A stretch of 64,000 nucleotides of DNA from Mantis religiosa (lineage: Eukaryota > Arthropoda > Insecta > Mantodea > Mantidae), in NCBI GenBank assembly GCA_030765055.1, contig CM060953.1, positions 100,980,963 through 101,044,962 of the forward strand, given 5' to 3'. The position numbers and the translations under genes are program-made. Under the pieces are notes generated by a model, which ran no database searches, was not told where the DNA came from, and saw only the letters and a list, made by a program, of their open reading frames with translations. Positions 21,601-35,088 of the stretch are shown piece by piece; positions within the stretch are counted from its first letter, which is position 1; each line of letters opens with the position of its first letter.

Positions 21601-24600
21601 AAAAAGCGAAAAGCAGCTTTTTACGCGAAGATAGCAAAAAACTACTTCTTACGCCAAAATAGCGATGTTTACTTAAAACAAGCTAATGTTAATTCTCAAA
21701 GTAAATTGCGGAAAAGTGGTTTTAGCGTGAAAACAGCATAAAAAGCGAAAAGCAGCTTTTTACGCGAAGATAGCAAAAAACGAACTTCTTACGCCAAAAT
21801 AGCGATTTTTACTTAAAACAAGCTAATGTTAATTCTCAAAGTAAATTGCGGAACAGTGGTTTTAGCGTGAAAACAGCATAAAAAGCTAAAATCAGCTTTT
21901 TACGCGAAGATAGCAAAACACGAACTTCTTACGCCAAAATAGTGATTTTTACTTAAAACAAGCTAATGTTAGTTCTCAAAGTAAATTGCGGAAAAGTGGT
22001 TTTAGCGTGAAAACAGCATAAAGATCGAAAATCAGCTTTTTACGCGAAGATAGCAAAACACGAAATTCTTACGCCAAAATAGCGATTTTTACTTAAAACA
22101 AGCTAATGTTAATTCTCAAAGTAAATTGCGGAAGAGTGGTTTTAGCGTGAAAACAGCATAAAAAGCGAAAAACAGCTTTTTAAGCGAAGATAGAAAAAAA
22201 ACGAACTTCTTACGCCAAAATAGCGATTTTTACTTAAAACAAGCTAATGTTAATTCTCAAAGTAAATTGCGGAAAAGTGGTTTTAGCGTGAAAACAGCAT
22301 AAAAAGCGAAAAGCAGCTTTTTACGCGAAGATAGCAAAAAACGAACTTCTTACGCCAAAATAGCGATTTTTACTTAAAACAAGCTAATGTTAATTCTCAA
22401 AGTAAATTGCGGAACAGTGGTTTTATCGTGAAAACAGCATAAAAAGCTAAAATCAGCTTTTTACGCGAAGATAGCAAATCACGAACTTCTTACGCCAAAA
22501 TAGTGATTTTTACTTAAAACAAGCTAATGTTAGTTCTCAAAGTAAATTGCGGAAAAGTGGTTTTAGCGTGAAAACAGCATAAAAAGCGAAAATCAGCTTT
22601 TAACGCGGAGATAGCAAAAAACGAACTTCTTACGCCAAAATAGCGATTTTTCCTTAAAACAAGCTAATGTTAATTCTCAAAGTAAATTGCGGAAAAGTGG
22701 TTTTAGCGTGAAAACAGCATAAAAAGCGAAAATCAGCTTTTTACGCGAAGATAGCAAAAAACGAACTTCTTACGCCAAAATAGCGTTTTTTACTTAAAAC
22801 AAGCTAATGTTAATTCTCAAAGTAAATTGCGGAAAAGTGGTTTTAGCGTGAAAACAGCATAAAAAGCGAAAATCAGCTTTTAACGCGGAGATAGCAAAAA
22901 ACGAACTTCTTACGCCAAAATAGCGATTTTTACTTAAAACAAGCTAATGTTAATTCTCAAAGTAAATTGCGGAAAAGTGGTTTTAGCGTGAAAACAGCAT
23001 AAAAAGCGAAAATCAGCTTTTTACGCGAAGACAGCGAAAAACGAACTTCTTACGCTAAAATAGCGATTTTTCCTTAAAACAAGCTAATGTTAATTCTCAA
23101 AGTAAATTGCGGAAAAGTGGTTTTAGCGTGAAAACAGCATAAAAAGCGAAAATCAGCTTTTTACGCGAAGACAGCAAAAAACGAACTTCTTACGCCAAAA
23201 TAGCGATTTTTACTTAAAACAAGCTAATGTTAATTCTCAAAGTAAATTGCGGAAAAGTGGTTTTAGCGTGAAAACAGCATAAAAAGCGAAAATCAGCTTT
23301 TAACGCGGAGATAGCAAAAAACGAACTTCTTACGCCAAAATAGCGATTTTTACTTAAAACAAGCTAATGTTAATTCTCAAAGTAAATTGCGGAAAAGTGG
23401 TTTTAGCGTGAAAACAGCATAAAAAGCGAAAATCAGCTTTTTACGCGAAGACAGCAAAAAACGAACTTCTTACGCCAAAATAGCGATTTTTCCTTAAAAC
23501 AAGCTAATGTTAATTCTCAAAGTAAATTGCGGAAAAGTGGTTTTAGCGTGAAAACAGCATAAAAAGCGAAAATCAGCTTTTTACGCGAAGATAGCAAAAA
23601 ACGAACTTCTTACGCCAAAATAGCGATTTTTACTTAAAACAAGCTAATGTTAATTCTCAAAGTAAATTGCGGAAAAGTGGTTTTTGCGTGAAAAAGCATA
23701 AAAAGCGAAAATCAGCTTTTTTACGCAAAAAACGAACTTCTTACGCCAAAATAGCATTTTTTGCTTAAAACAAGCTAATGTTAATTCCCAAAGTAAATTG
23801 CGGAAAAGTGGTTTTAACTTGAAAACAGCATAAAAAGCAAAAATCATCTTTTTCGCGAAGATAGCAAAAAAACGAACTTCTTACGCCAAAATAGCGATTT
23901 TTACTTAAAACAAGCTAATGTTAATTCTCAAAGTAAATTGCGGAAAAGTGGTTTTAGCGTGAAAACAGCATAAAAAGCGAAAAGCAGCTTTCTACGCGAA
24001 GATAGCAAAAAACGAACTTCTTACGCCAAAATAGCGATTTTTACTTAAAACAAGCTAATATTAATTCTCAAAGTAAATTGCGGAAAAGTGGTTTTAGCGT
24101 GAAAACAGCATAAAAAGCGAAAATCAGCTTTTTACGCGAAGATAGCAAAAAACGAACTTCTTACGCCAAAATAGCGATTTTTACTTAAAACAAGCTAATG
24201 TTAATTCTCAAAGTAAATTGCGGAAAAGTGGTTTTAGCGTGAAAAAAGCATAAAAAGCGAAAATCAGCTTTTTACGCGAAGACAGCAAAAAACGAACTTC
24301 TTACGCCAAAATAGCGATTTTTCCTTAAAACAAGCTAATGTTAATTCTCAAATTAATTGCGGAAAAGTGGTTTTAGCGTGAAAACAGCATAAAAAGCGAA
24401 AAACAGCTTTTTAAGCGAAGATAGAAAAAAACGAACTTCTTACGCCAAAATAGCGATTTTTACTTAAAACAAGCTAATGTTAATTCTCAAATTAATTGCG
24501 GAAAAGTGGTTTTAGCGTGAAAACAGCATAAAAAGCGAAAATCAGCTTTTTACGCGAAGATAGCAAAAAACGAACTTCTTACGCCAAAATAGCGATTTTT

Positions 24601-25592
24601 ACTTAAAACAAGCTAATGTTAATTCTAAAGTAAATTGCGGAAAAGTCGTTTTAGCGTGAAAACAGCATAAGAAGCGAAAATCAGCTTTTTACGCGAAGAT
24701 AGCAAAAAACGAACTTCTTACGCCAAAATAGCGATTTTTCCTTAAAACAAGCTAATGTTAATTCTCAAAGTAAATTGCGGAAAAGTGGTTTTAGCGTGAA
24801 AACAGCATAAAAAGCGAAAATCAGCTTTTTACGCGAAGATAGCAAAAAACGAACTTCTTACGCCAAAATAGCGATTTTTACTTAAAACAAGCTAATGTTA
24901 ATTCTCAAAGTAAATTGCGGAAAAGTGGTTTTAGCGTGAAAACAGCATAAAAAGCGAAAATCAGCTTTTAACGCGGAGATAGCAAAAAACGAACTTCTTA
25001 CGCCAAAATAGCGATTTTTACTTAAAACAAGCTAATGTTAATTCTCAAAGTAAATTGCGGAAAAGTGGTTTTAGCGTGAAAACAGCATAACAAGCGAAAA
25101 TCAGCTTTTTACGCGCAGTTAGCAAAAAAACGAACTTCTTACGCCAAAATAGCGATTTTTACTTAAAACAAGCTAATGTTAATTCTCAAAGTAAATTGCG
25201 GAAAAGTGGTTTTAGCGTGAAAAAGCATAAAAAGCTAAAATCAGCTTTTTACGCGAAGATAGCAAAAAACGAACTTCTTACGCCAAAAAAGCGATTTTTA
25301 CTTAAAACAAGCTAATGTTAATTCTCAAAGTAAATTGCGGAAAAGTGGTTTTAGCGTGAAAACAGCATAAAAAGCGAAAATCAGCTTTTAACGCGGAGAT
25401 AGCAAAAAACGAACTTCTTACGCCAAAATAGCAATTTTTACTTAAAACAAGCTAATGTTAATTCACAAAGTAAATTGCGGAAAAGTGGTTTTAGCGTGAA
25501 AACAGCATAAAAAGCGAAAATCAGCTTTTTACGCGCAGTTAGCAAAAAAACGAACTTCTTACGCCAAAATAGCGATTTTTACTTAAAACAAG
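18662..25592 (+). repeat. Large tandem unit, copy 2 (6.9 kb)
   Basis: Second copy of the unit at 9540-18661, lacking the inner 2,190-bp duplication. It carries a few differences of its own, for example aactacttctt near 21642 and agtgctttt near 21437. It also reads gcgtgaa at the place where copy 1 has gccggaa twice. After about 25592 the sequence leaves this pattern: it lacks the gaacagtgg change expected there and passes through a short monomer to the acttg monomer at 25766. Confidence 0.85.
20797..20883 (+). repeat. 87-bp truncated monomer, copy 3
   Basis: The single copy in the 6.9-kb unit. It corresponds to 13865. Confidence 0.9.
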
Positions 25593-25765
25593 CTAATGTT
25601 AATTCTCAAAGTAAATTGCGGAAAAGTGGTTTTAGCGTGAAAAAGCATAAAAAGCGAAAATCAGCTTTTTTACGCAAAAAACGAACTTCTTACGCCAAAA
25701 TAGCATTTTTTGCTTAAAACAAGCTAATGTTAATTCCCAAAGTAAATTGCGGAAAAGTGGTTTTA

Positions 25766-28700
25766 ACTTGAAAACAGCATAAAAAGCAAAAATCATCTTT
25801 TTCGCGAAGATAGCAAAAAAACGAACTTCTTACGCCAAAATAGCGATTTTTACTTAAAACAAGCTAATGTTAATTCTCAAAGTAAATTGCGGAAAAGTGG
25901 TTTTAGCGTGAAAACAGCATAAAAAGCGAAAAGCAGCTTTTTACGCGAAGATAGCAAAAAACGAACTTCTTACGCCAAAATAGCGATTTTTACTTAAAAC
26001 AAGCTAATATTAATTCTCAAAGTAAATTGCGGAAAAGTGGTTTTAGCGTGAAAACAGCATAAAAAGCGAAAAGCAGCTTTTTACGCGAAGATAGCAAAAA
26101 ACGAACTTCTTACGCCAAAATAGCGATTTTTACTTAAAACAAGCTAATGTTAATTCTCAAAGTAAATTGCGGAACAGTGGTTTTAGCGTGAAAACAGCAT
26201 AAAAAGCTAAAATCAGCTTTTTACGCGAAGATAGCAAAACACGAACTTCTTACGCCAAAATAGTGATTTTTACTTAAAACAAGCTAATGTTAGTTCTCAA
26301 AGTAAATTGCGGAAAAGTGGTTTTAGCGTGAAAAAAGCATAAAAAGCGAAAATCAGCTTTTTACGCGAAGACAGCAAAACACGAACTTCTTACGCCAAAA
26401 TAGTGATTTTTACTTAAAACAAGCTAATGTTAGTTCTCAAAGTAAATTGCGGAAAAGTGGTTTTAGCGTGAAAACAGCATAAAGATCGAAAATCAGCTTT
26501 TCACGCGAAGATAGCAAAAAACGAACTTCTTACGCCAAAATAGCGATTTTTACTTAAAACAAGCTAATGTTAATTCTCAAAGTAAATTGCGGAAAAGTGG
26601 TTTTAGCGTGAAAACAGCATAAAAAGCGAAAATAAGCTTTTTACGCGAAGATAGCAAAAAACGAACTTCTTACCCAAAAAAAGCGTTTTTTACTTAAAAC
26701 AAGCTAATGTTAATTCTCAAAGTAAATTGCGGAAAAGTGGTTTTAGCATGAAAACAGTATAAAAAGCGAAAATCAGCTTTTTACGCGAAGATAGCACAAA
26801 ACGAACTTCTTACGCCAAAATAGCGATTTTCACTTAAAACAAGCTAATGTTAATTCTCAAAGTAAATTGCGGAAAAGTGGTTTTAGCGTGAAAACAGCAT
26901 AAAAAGCGAAAAACAGCTTTTTAAGCGAAGATAGAAAAAAAACGAACTTCTTACGCCAAAATAGCGATTTTTACTTAAAACAAGCTAATGTTAATTCTCA
27001 AATAAATATCGGAAAAGTGGTTTTAGCGTGAAAACAGCACAAAAAGCGAAAATCAGCTTTTTACGCGAGGACAGCAAAAAACGAACTTCTTACGCCAAAA
27101 TAGCGATTTTTCCTTAAAACAAGCTAACGTTAATTCTCAAAGTAAATTGCGGAAAAGTGGTTTTAGCGTGAAAACAGCATAAAAAGCGAAAATCAGCTTT
27201 TTACGCGAAGATAGCAAAAAACGAACTTCTTACGCCAAAAAAGCGATTTTTACTTAAAACAAGGTAATGTTAATTCTCAAAGTAAATTGCGGAAAAGTGG
27301 TTTTAGCGTGAAAACAGCATAAAAAGCGAAAATCAGCTTTTAACGCGGAGATAGCAAAAAACGAACTTCTTACGCCAAAATAGCAATTTTTACTTAAAAC
27401 AAGCTAATGTTAATTCTCAAAGTAAATTGCGGAAAAGTCGTTTTAGCGTGAAAACAGCATAAAAAGCGAAAATCAGCTTTTTACGCGAAGATAGCAAAAA
27501 ACGAACTTCTTACGCCAAAATAGCGATTTTTACTTAAAACAAGCTAATGTTAATTCTCAACGTAAATTGCGGAAAAGTGGTTTTAGCGTGAAAACAGCAT
27601 AAGAGGCGAAAATCAGCTTTTTACGCGAAGATAGCAAAAAACGAACTTCTTACGCCAAAATAGCGTTTTTTACTTAAAACAAGCTAATGTTAATTCTCAA
27701 AGTAAATTGCGGAAAAGTGGTTTTAGCGTGAAAAAGCATAAAAAGCGAAAATCAGCAAAAACGAACTTCTTACGCCAAAATAGCATTTTTTGCTTAAAAC
27801 AAGCTAATGGTAATTCTCAAAGTAAATTGCGGAAAAGTGGTTTTAACTTGAAAACAGCATAAAAAGCAAAAATCATCTTTTTCGCGAAGATAGCAAAAAA
27901 AACGAACTTCTTACGCCAAAATAGCGATTTTTACTTAAAACAAGCTAATGTTAATTCTCAAAGTAAATTGCGGAAAAGTGGTTTTAGCGTGAAAACAGCA
28001 TAAAAAGCGAAAAGCAGCTTTTTACGCGAAGATAGCAAAAAACGAACTTCTTACGCCAAAATAGCGATTTTTACTTAAAACAAGCTAATGTTAATTCTCA
28101 AAGTAAATTGCGGAAAAGTGGTTTTAGCGTGAAAACAGCATAAAAAGCGAAAAGCAGCTTTTTACGCGAAGATAGCAAAAAACGAACTTCTTACGCCAAA
28201 ATAGCGATTTTTACTTAAAACAAGCTAATGTTAATTCTCAAAGTAAATTGCGGAACAGTGGTTTTAGCGTGAAAACAGCATAAAAAGCTAAAATCAGCTT
28301 TTTACGCGAAGATAGCAAAACACGAACTTCTTACGCCAAAATAGTGATTTTTACTTAAAACAAGCTAATGTTAGTTCTCAAAGTAAATTGCGGAAAAGTG
28401 GTTTTAGCGTGAAAACAGCATAAAGATCGAAAATCAGCTTTTTACGCGAAGATAGCAAAAAACGAAATTCTTACGCCAAAATAGCGATTTTTACTTAAAA
28501 CAAGCTAATGTTAATTCTCAAAGTAAATTGCGGAAGAGTGGTTTTAGCGTGAAAACAGCATAAAAAGCGAAAAACAGCTTTTTAAGCGAAGATAGAAAAA
28601 AACGAAATTCTTACGCCAAAATAGCGTTTTTTACTTAAAACAAGCTAATGTTAATTCTCAAATTAATTGCGGAAAAGTGGTTTTAGCGTGAAAACAGCAT

Positions 28701-29935
28701 AAAAAGCGAAAATCAGCTTTTTACGCGAAGATAGCAAAAAACGATCTTCTTACGCCAAAATAGCGATTTTTACTTAAAACAAGCTAATGTTAATTCTCAA
28801 AGTAAATTGCGGAAAAGTCGTTTTAGCGTGAAAACAGCATAAAAAGCGAAAATCAGCTTTCTACGCGAAGATAGCAAAAAACGAACTTCTTACGCCAAAA
28901 TAGCGATTTTTACTTAAAACAAGCTAATGTTAATTCTCAAAGTAAATTGCGGAAAAGTGGTTTTAGCGTGAAAACAGCATAAAAAGCGAAAATCAGCTTT
29001 TTACGCGAAGATAGCAAAAAACGAACTTCTTACCCAAAAAAAGCGTTTTTTACTTAAAACAAGCTAATGTTAATTCTCAAAGTAAATTGCGGAAAAGTGG
29101 TTTTAGCATGAAAACAGTATAAAAAGCGAAAATCAGCTTTTTACGCGAAGATAGCACAAAACGAACTTCTTACGCCAAAATAGCGATTTTCACTTAAAAC
29201 AAGCTAATGTTAATTCTCAAAGTAAATTGCGGAAAAGTGGTTTTAGCGTGAAAACAGCATAAAAAGCGAAAAACAGCTTTTTAAGCGAAGATAGAAAAAA
29301 AACGAACTTCTTACGCCAAAATAGCGATTTTTACTTAAAACAAGCTAATGTTAATTCTCAAATAAATATCGGAAAAGTGGTTTTAGCGTGAAAACAGCAC
29401 AAAAAGCGAAAATCAGCTTTTTACGCGAGGACAGCAAAAAACGAACTTCTTACGCCAAAATAGCGATTTTTCCTTAAAACAAGCTAATGTTAATTCTCAA
29501 AGTAAATTGCGGAAAAGTGGTTTTAGCGTGAAAACAGCATAAAAAGCGAAAATCAGCTTTTAACGCGGAGATAGCAAAAAACGAACTTCTTACGCCAAAA
29601 TAGCAATTTTTACTTAAAACAAGCTAATGTTAATTCACAAAGTAAATTGCGGAAAAGTGGTTTTAGCGTGAAAACAGCATAAAAAGCGAAAATCAGCTTT
29701 TTACGCGCAGTTAGCAAAAAAACGAACTTCTTACGCCAAAATAGCGATTTTTACTTAAAACAAGCTAATGTTAATTCTCAAAGTAAATTGCGGAAAAGTG
29801 GTTTTAGCGTGAAAAGCATAAAAAGCGAAAATCAGCTTTTTTGCGCAAAAACGAACTTCTTACGCCAAAATAGCATTTTTTGCTTAAAACAAGCTAATGT
29901 TAATTCTCAAAGTAAATTGCGGAAAAGTGGTTTTA
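25766..29935 (+). repeat. Two 15-monomer units repeating 7070-11250
   Basis: 25766-27845 repeats 7070-9160 and 27846-29935 repeats 9161-11250, about 18.69 kb apart. The first has gained one extra monomer near 26320 (gtgaaaaaagcat with cgaagacagcaaaacacg), so the offset rises from 18,697 to about 18,837. Losses before 27846, including the gtataaaaag monomer and 11 bases of the last short monomer, return it to 18,685. The pair shows that the whole 7070-25765 interval stands in tandem with what follows. Confidence 0.85.
27726..27845 (+). repeat. 120-bp short monomer, single deletion
   Basis: A short-type monomer that has lost a further 11 bases (ttttttacgca) between cagc and aaaaacg. The corresponding copy near 9042 is intact at this site, so the loss happened after the 18.7-kb duplication. 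Confidence 0.85.
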
Positions 29936-30359
29936 ACTTGAAAACAGCATAAAAAGCAAAAATCATCTTTTTCGCGAAGATAGCAAAACAAAAAACGAAC
30001 TTCTTACGCCAAAATAGCGATTTTTACTTAAAACAAGCTAATGTTAATTCTCAAAGTAAATTGCGGAAAAGTGGTTTTAGCGTGAAAACAGCATAAAAAG
30101 CGAAAAGCAGCTTTTTACGCGAAGATAGCAAAAAACGAACTTCTTACGCCAAAATAGCGATTTTTACTTAAAACAAGCTAATGTTAATTCTCAAAGTAAA
30201 TTGCGGAAAAGTGGTTTTAGCGTGAAAACAGCATAAAAAGCGAAAAGCAGCTTTTTACGCGAAGATAGCAAAAAACGAACTTCTTACGCCAAAATAGCGA
30301 TTTTTACTTAAAACAAGCTAATGTTAGTTCTCAAAGTAAATTGCGGAAAAGTGGTTTTA

Positions 30360-30446
30360 GCGTGAACTTCTTACGCCAAAATAGCGATTTTCACTTAAAA
30401 CAAGCTAATGTTAATTCTCAAAGTAAATTGCGGAAAAGTGGTTTTA
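30360..30446 (+). repeat. 87-bp truncated monomer, copy 4
   Basis: Left member of the 1,200-bp pair. Preceded by gttagttctc. Confidence 0.9.
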
Positions 30447-31559
30447 GCGTGAAAACAGCATAAAAAGCGAAAAACAGCTTTTTAAGCGAAGATAGAAAAA
30501 AAACGAACTTCTTACGCCAAAATAGCGATTTTTACTTAAAACAAGCTAATGTTAATTCTCAAATAAATATCGGAAAAGCGGTTTTAGCGTGAAAACAGCA
30601 CAAAAAGCGAAAATCAGCTTTTTACGCGAGGACAGCAAAAAACGAACTTCTTACGCCAAAATAGCGATTTTTCCTTAAAACAAGCTAATGTTAATTCTCA
30701 AAGTAAATTGCGGAAAAGTGGTTTTAGCGTGAAAACAGCATAAAAAGCGAAAATCAGCTTTTTACGCGAAGGTAGCAAAAAACGAACTTCTTACGCCAAA
30801 AAAGCGATTTTTACTTAAAACAAGCTAATGTTAATTCTCAAAGTAATTTGCGGAAAAGTGGTTTTAGCGTGAAAACAGCATAAAAAGCGAAAATCAGCTT
30901 TTAACGCGGAGATAGCAAAAAACGAACTTCTTACGCCAAAATAGCAATTTTTACTTAAAACAAGCTAATGTTAATTCTCAAAGTAAATTGCGGAAAAGTG
31001 GTTTTAGCGTGAAAAGCATAAAAAGCGAAAATCAGCTTTTTTGCGCAAAAACGAACTTCTTACGCCAAAATAGCATTTTTTGCTTAAAACAAGCTAATGT
31101 TAATTCTCAAAGTAAATTGCGGAAAAGTGGTTTTAACTTGAAAACAGCATAAAAAGCAAAAATCATCTTTTTCGCGAAGATAGCAAAACAAAAAACGAAC
31201 TTCTTACGCCAAAATAGCGATTTTTACTTAAAACAAGCTAATGTTAATTCTCAAAGTAAATTGCGGAAAAGTGGTTTTAGCGTGAAAACAGCATAAAAAG
31301 CGAAAAGCAGCTTTTTACGCGAAGATAGCAAAAAACGAACTTCTTACGCCAAAATAGCGATTTTTACTTAAAACAAGCTAATGTTAATTCTCAAAGTAAA
31401 TTGCGGAAAAGTGGTTTTAGCGTGAAAACAGCATAAAAAGCGAAAAGCAGCTTTTTACGCGAAGATAGCAAAAAACGAACTTCTTACGCCAAAATAGCGA
31501 TTTTTACTTAAAACAAGCTAATGTTAGTTCTCAAAGTAAATTGCGGAAAAGTGGTTTTA

Positions 31560-31646
31560 GCGTGAACTTCTTACGCCAAAATAGCGATTTTCACTTAAAA
31601 CAAGCTAATGTTAATTCTCAAAGTAAATTGCGGAAAAGTGGTTTTA
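31560..31646 (+). repeat. 87-bp truncated monomer, copy 5
   Basis: Right member of the 1,200-bp pair. Confidence 0.9.
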
Positions 31647-33040
31647 GCGTGAAAACAGCATAAAAAGCGAAAAACAGCTTTTTAAGCGAAGATAGAAAAA
31701 AAACGAACTTCTTACGCCAAAATAGCGATTTTTACTTAAAACAAGCTAATGTTAATTCTCAAATAAATATCGGAAAAGCGGTTTTAGCGTGAAAACAGCA
31801 CAAAAAGCGAAAATCAGCTTTTTACGCGAGGACAGCAAAAAACGAACTTCTTACGCCAAAATAGCGATTTTTCCTTAAAACAAGCTAATGTTAATTCTCA
31901 AAGTAAATTGCGGAAAAGTGGTTTTAGCGTGAAAACAGCATAAAAAGCGAAAATCAGCTTTTTACGCGAAGGTAGCAAAAAACGAACTTCTTACGCCAAA
32001 AAAGCGATTTTTACTTAAAACAAGCTAATGTTAATTCTCAAAGTAATTTGCGGAAAAGTGGTTTTAGCGTGAAAACAGCATAAAAAGCGAAAATCAGCTT
32101 TTAACGCGGAGATAGCAAAAAACGAACTTCTTACGCCAAAATAGCAATTTTTACTTAAAACAAGCTAATGTTAATTCACAAAGTAAATTGCGGAAAAGTG
32201 GTTTTAGCGTGAAAACAGCATAAAAAGCGAAAATCAGCTTTTTACGCGCAGTTAGCAAAAAAACGAACTTCTTACGCCAAAATAGCGATTTTTACTTAAA
32301 ACAAGCTAATGTTAATTCTCAAAGTAAATTGCGGAAAAGTGGTTTTAGCGTGAAAACAGCATAAAAAGCGAAAAGCAGCTTTTTACGCGAAGATAGCAAA
32401 AAACGAACTTCTTACGCCAAAATAGCGATGTTTACTTAAAACAAGCTAATGTTAATTCTCAAAGTAAATTGCGGAAAAGTGGTTTTAGCGTGAAAACAGC
32501 ATAAAAAGCGAAAAGCAGCTTTTTACGCGAAGATAGCAAAAAACGAACTTCTTACGCCAAAATAGCGATTTTTACTTAAAACAAGCTAATGTTAATTCTC
32601 AAAGTAAATTGCGGAACAGTGGTTTTAGCGTGAAAACAGCATAAAAAGCTAAAATCAGCTTTTTACGCGAAGATAGCAAAACACGAACTTCTTACGCCAA
32701 AATAGTGATTTTTACTTAAAACAAGCTAATGTTAGTTCTCAAAGTAAATTGCGGAAAAGTGGTTTTAGCGTGAAAACAGCATAAAGATCGAAAATCAGCT
32801 TTTTACGCGAAGATAGCAAAACACGAAATTCTTACGCCAAAATAGCGATTTTTACTTAAAACAAGCTAATGTTAATTCTCAAAGTAAATTGCGGAAGAGT
32901 GGTTTTAGCGTGAAAACAGCATAAAAAGCGAAAAACAGCTTTTTAAGCGAAGATAGAAAAAAAACGAACTTCTTACGCCAAAATAGCGATTTTTACTTAA
33001 AACAAGCTAATGTTAATTCTCAAATTAATTGCGGAAAAGT

Positions 33041-33600
33041 GGTTTTAGCGTGAAAACAGCATAAAAAGCGAAAATCAGCTTTTTACGCGAAGATAGCAAA
33101 AAACGATCTTCTTACGCCAAAATAGCGATTTTTACTTAAAACAAGCTAATGTTAATTCTCAAAGTAAATTGCGGAAAAGTCGTTTTAGCGTGAAAACAGC
33201 ATAAAAAGCGAAAATCAGCTTTTTACGCGAAGATAGCAAAAAACGAACTTCTTACGCCAAAATAGCGATTTTTACTTAAAACAAGCTAATGTTAATTCTC
33301 AAAGTAAATTGCGGAAAAGTGGTTTTAGCGTGAAAACAGCATAAAAAGCGAAAATCAGCTTTTTACGCGAAGATAGCAAAAAACGATCTTCTTACGCCAA
33401 AATAGCGATTTTTACTTAAAACAAGCTAATGTTAATTCTCAAAGTAAATTGCGGAAAAGTCGTTTTAGCGTGAAAACAGCATAAAAAGCGAAAATCAGCT
33501 TTCTACGCGAAGATAGCAAAAAACGAACTTCTTACGCCAAAATAGCGATTTTTACTTAAAACAAGCTAATGTTAATTCTCAAAGTAAATTGCGGAAAAGT
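33041..33600 (+). repeat. 280-bp local duplication (two monomers)
   Basis: The pair cgatcttctt plus agtcgtttt occurs twice in a row, at about 33105/33179 and 33385/33459. Only the second has cagctttctac. The matching stretch in the next unit, near 37665-38040, has the pair once, so this is an expansion in the first copy or a loss in the second. Confidence 0.8.
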
Positions 33601-35001
33601 GGTTTTAGCGTGAAAACAGCATAAAAAGCGAAAATCAGCTTTTTACGCGAAGATAGCAAAAAACGAACTTCTTACCCAAAAAAAGCGTTTTTTACTTAAA
33701 ACAAGCTAATGTTAATTCTCAAAGTAAATTGCGGAAAAGTGGTTTTAGCATGAAAAAAGTATAAAAAGCGAAAATCAGCTTTTTACGCGAAGATAGCACA
33801 AAACGAACTTCTTACGCCAAAATAGCGATTTTCACTTAAAACAAGCTAATGTTAATTCTCAAAGTAAATTGCGGAAAAGTGGTTTTAGCGTGAAAACAGC
33901 ATAAAAAGCGAAAAACAGCTTTTTAAGCGAAGATAGAAAAAAAACGAACTTCTTACGCCAAAATAGCGATTTTTACTTAAAACAAGCTAATGTTAATTCT
34001 CAAATAAATATCGGAAAAGTGGTTTTAGCGTGAAAACAGCACAAAAAGCGAAAATCAGCTTTTTACGCGAGGACAGCAAAAAACGAACTTCTTACGCCAA
34101 AATAGCGATTTTTCCTTAAAACAAGCTAATGTTAATTCTCAAAGTAAATTGCGGAAAAGTGGTTTTAGCGTGAAAACAGCATAAAAAGCGAAAATCAGCT
34201 TTTAACGCGGAGATAGCAAAAAACGAACTTCTTACGCCAAAATAGCAAATTTTACTTAAAACAAGCTAATGTTAATTCACAAAGTAAATTGCGGAAAAGT
34301 GGTTTTAGCGTGAAAATAGCATAAAAAGCGAAAATCAGCTTTTTACGCGCAGTTAGCAAAAAAACGAACTTCTTACGCCAAAATAGCGATTTTTACTTAA
34401 AACAAGCTAATGTTAATTCTCAAAGTAAATTGCGGAAAAGTGGTTTTAGCGTGAAAAGCATAAAAAGCGAAAATCAGCTTTTTTGCGCAAAAACGAACTT
34501 CTTACGCCAAAATAGCATTTTTTGCTTAAAACAAGCTAATGTTAATTCTCAAAGTAAATTGCGGAAAAGTGGTTTTAACTTGAAAACAGCATAAAAAGCA
34601 AAAATCATCTTTTTCGCGAAGATAGCAAAACAAAAAACGAACTTCTTACGCCAAAATAGCGATTTTTACTTAAAACAAGCTAATGTTAATTCTCAAAGTA
34701 AATTGCGGAAAAGTGGTTTTAGCGTGAAAACAGCATAAAAAGCGAAAAGCAGCTTTTTACGCGAAGATAGCAAAAAACGAAATTCTTACGCCAAAATAGC
34801 GATTTTTACTTAAAACAAGCTAATGTTAATTCTCAAAGTAAATTGCGGAAAAGTGGTTTTAGCGTGAAAACAGCATAAAAAGCGAAAAGCAGCTTTTTAC
34901 GCGAAGATAGCAAAAAACGAACTTCTTACGCCAAAATAGCGATTTTTACTTAAAACAAGCTAATGTTAGTTCTCAAAGTAAATTGCGGAAAAGTGGTTTT
35001 A

Positions 35002-35088
35002 GCGTGAACTTCTTACGCCAAAATAGCGATTTTCACTTAAAACAAGCTAATGTTAATTCTCAAAGTAAATTGCGGAAAAGTGGTTTTA
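35002..35088 (+). repeat. 87-bp truncated monomer, copy 6
   Basis: Left member of the 1,201-bp pair in the second 4.6-kb unit. Confidence 0.9.

Larger units (their letters stand above)
29936..32175 (+). repeat. 1,200-bp inner duplication
   Basis: 29936-31135 and 31136 onward match at an offset of exactly 1200, spanning eight near-140-bp monomers and one 87-bp monomer (30360 and 31560). The match breaks near 30976/32176, where one copy reads ttctcaaag and the other ttcacaaag. The same arrangement appears at 34578/35779 with an offset of 1201. Confidence 0.85.
29936..34577 (+). repeat. 4,642-bp tandem unit, copy 1
   Basis: Starts at an acttg monomer bearing gcaaaacaaaaaacg and ends at the next such monomer in equivalent context (34578). 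It begins with a 1,200-bp inner duplication (29936 and 31136) and contains a 280-bp local duplication around 33041-33600. Up to about 33010 the part from 31136 matches 20373-22246. After that it switches to the series seen at 28660-29935, so the unit is a composite of two older units. Confidence 0.8.

Noticed and set aside
23650..23847. 65-codon minus-strand frame
   Set aside because: Made of 140-mer sequence across a short plus acttg pair. Small indels remove the usual stops, and the same pair elsewhere has no such frame.
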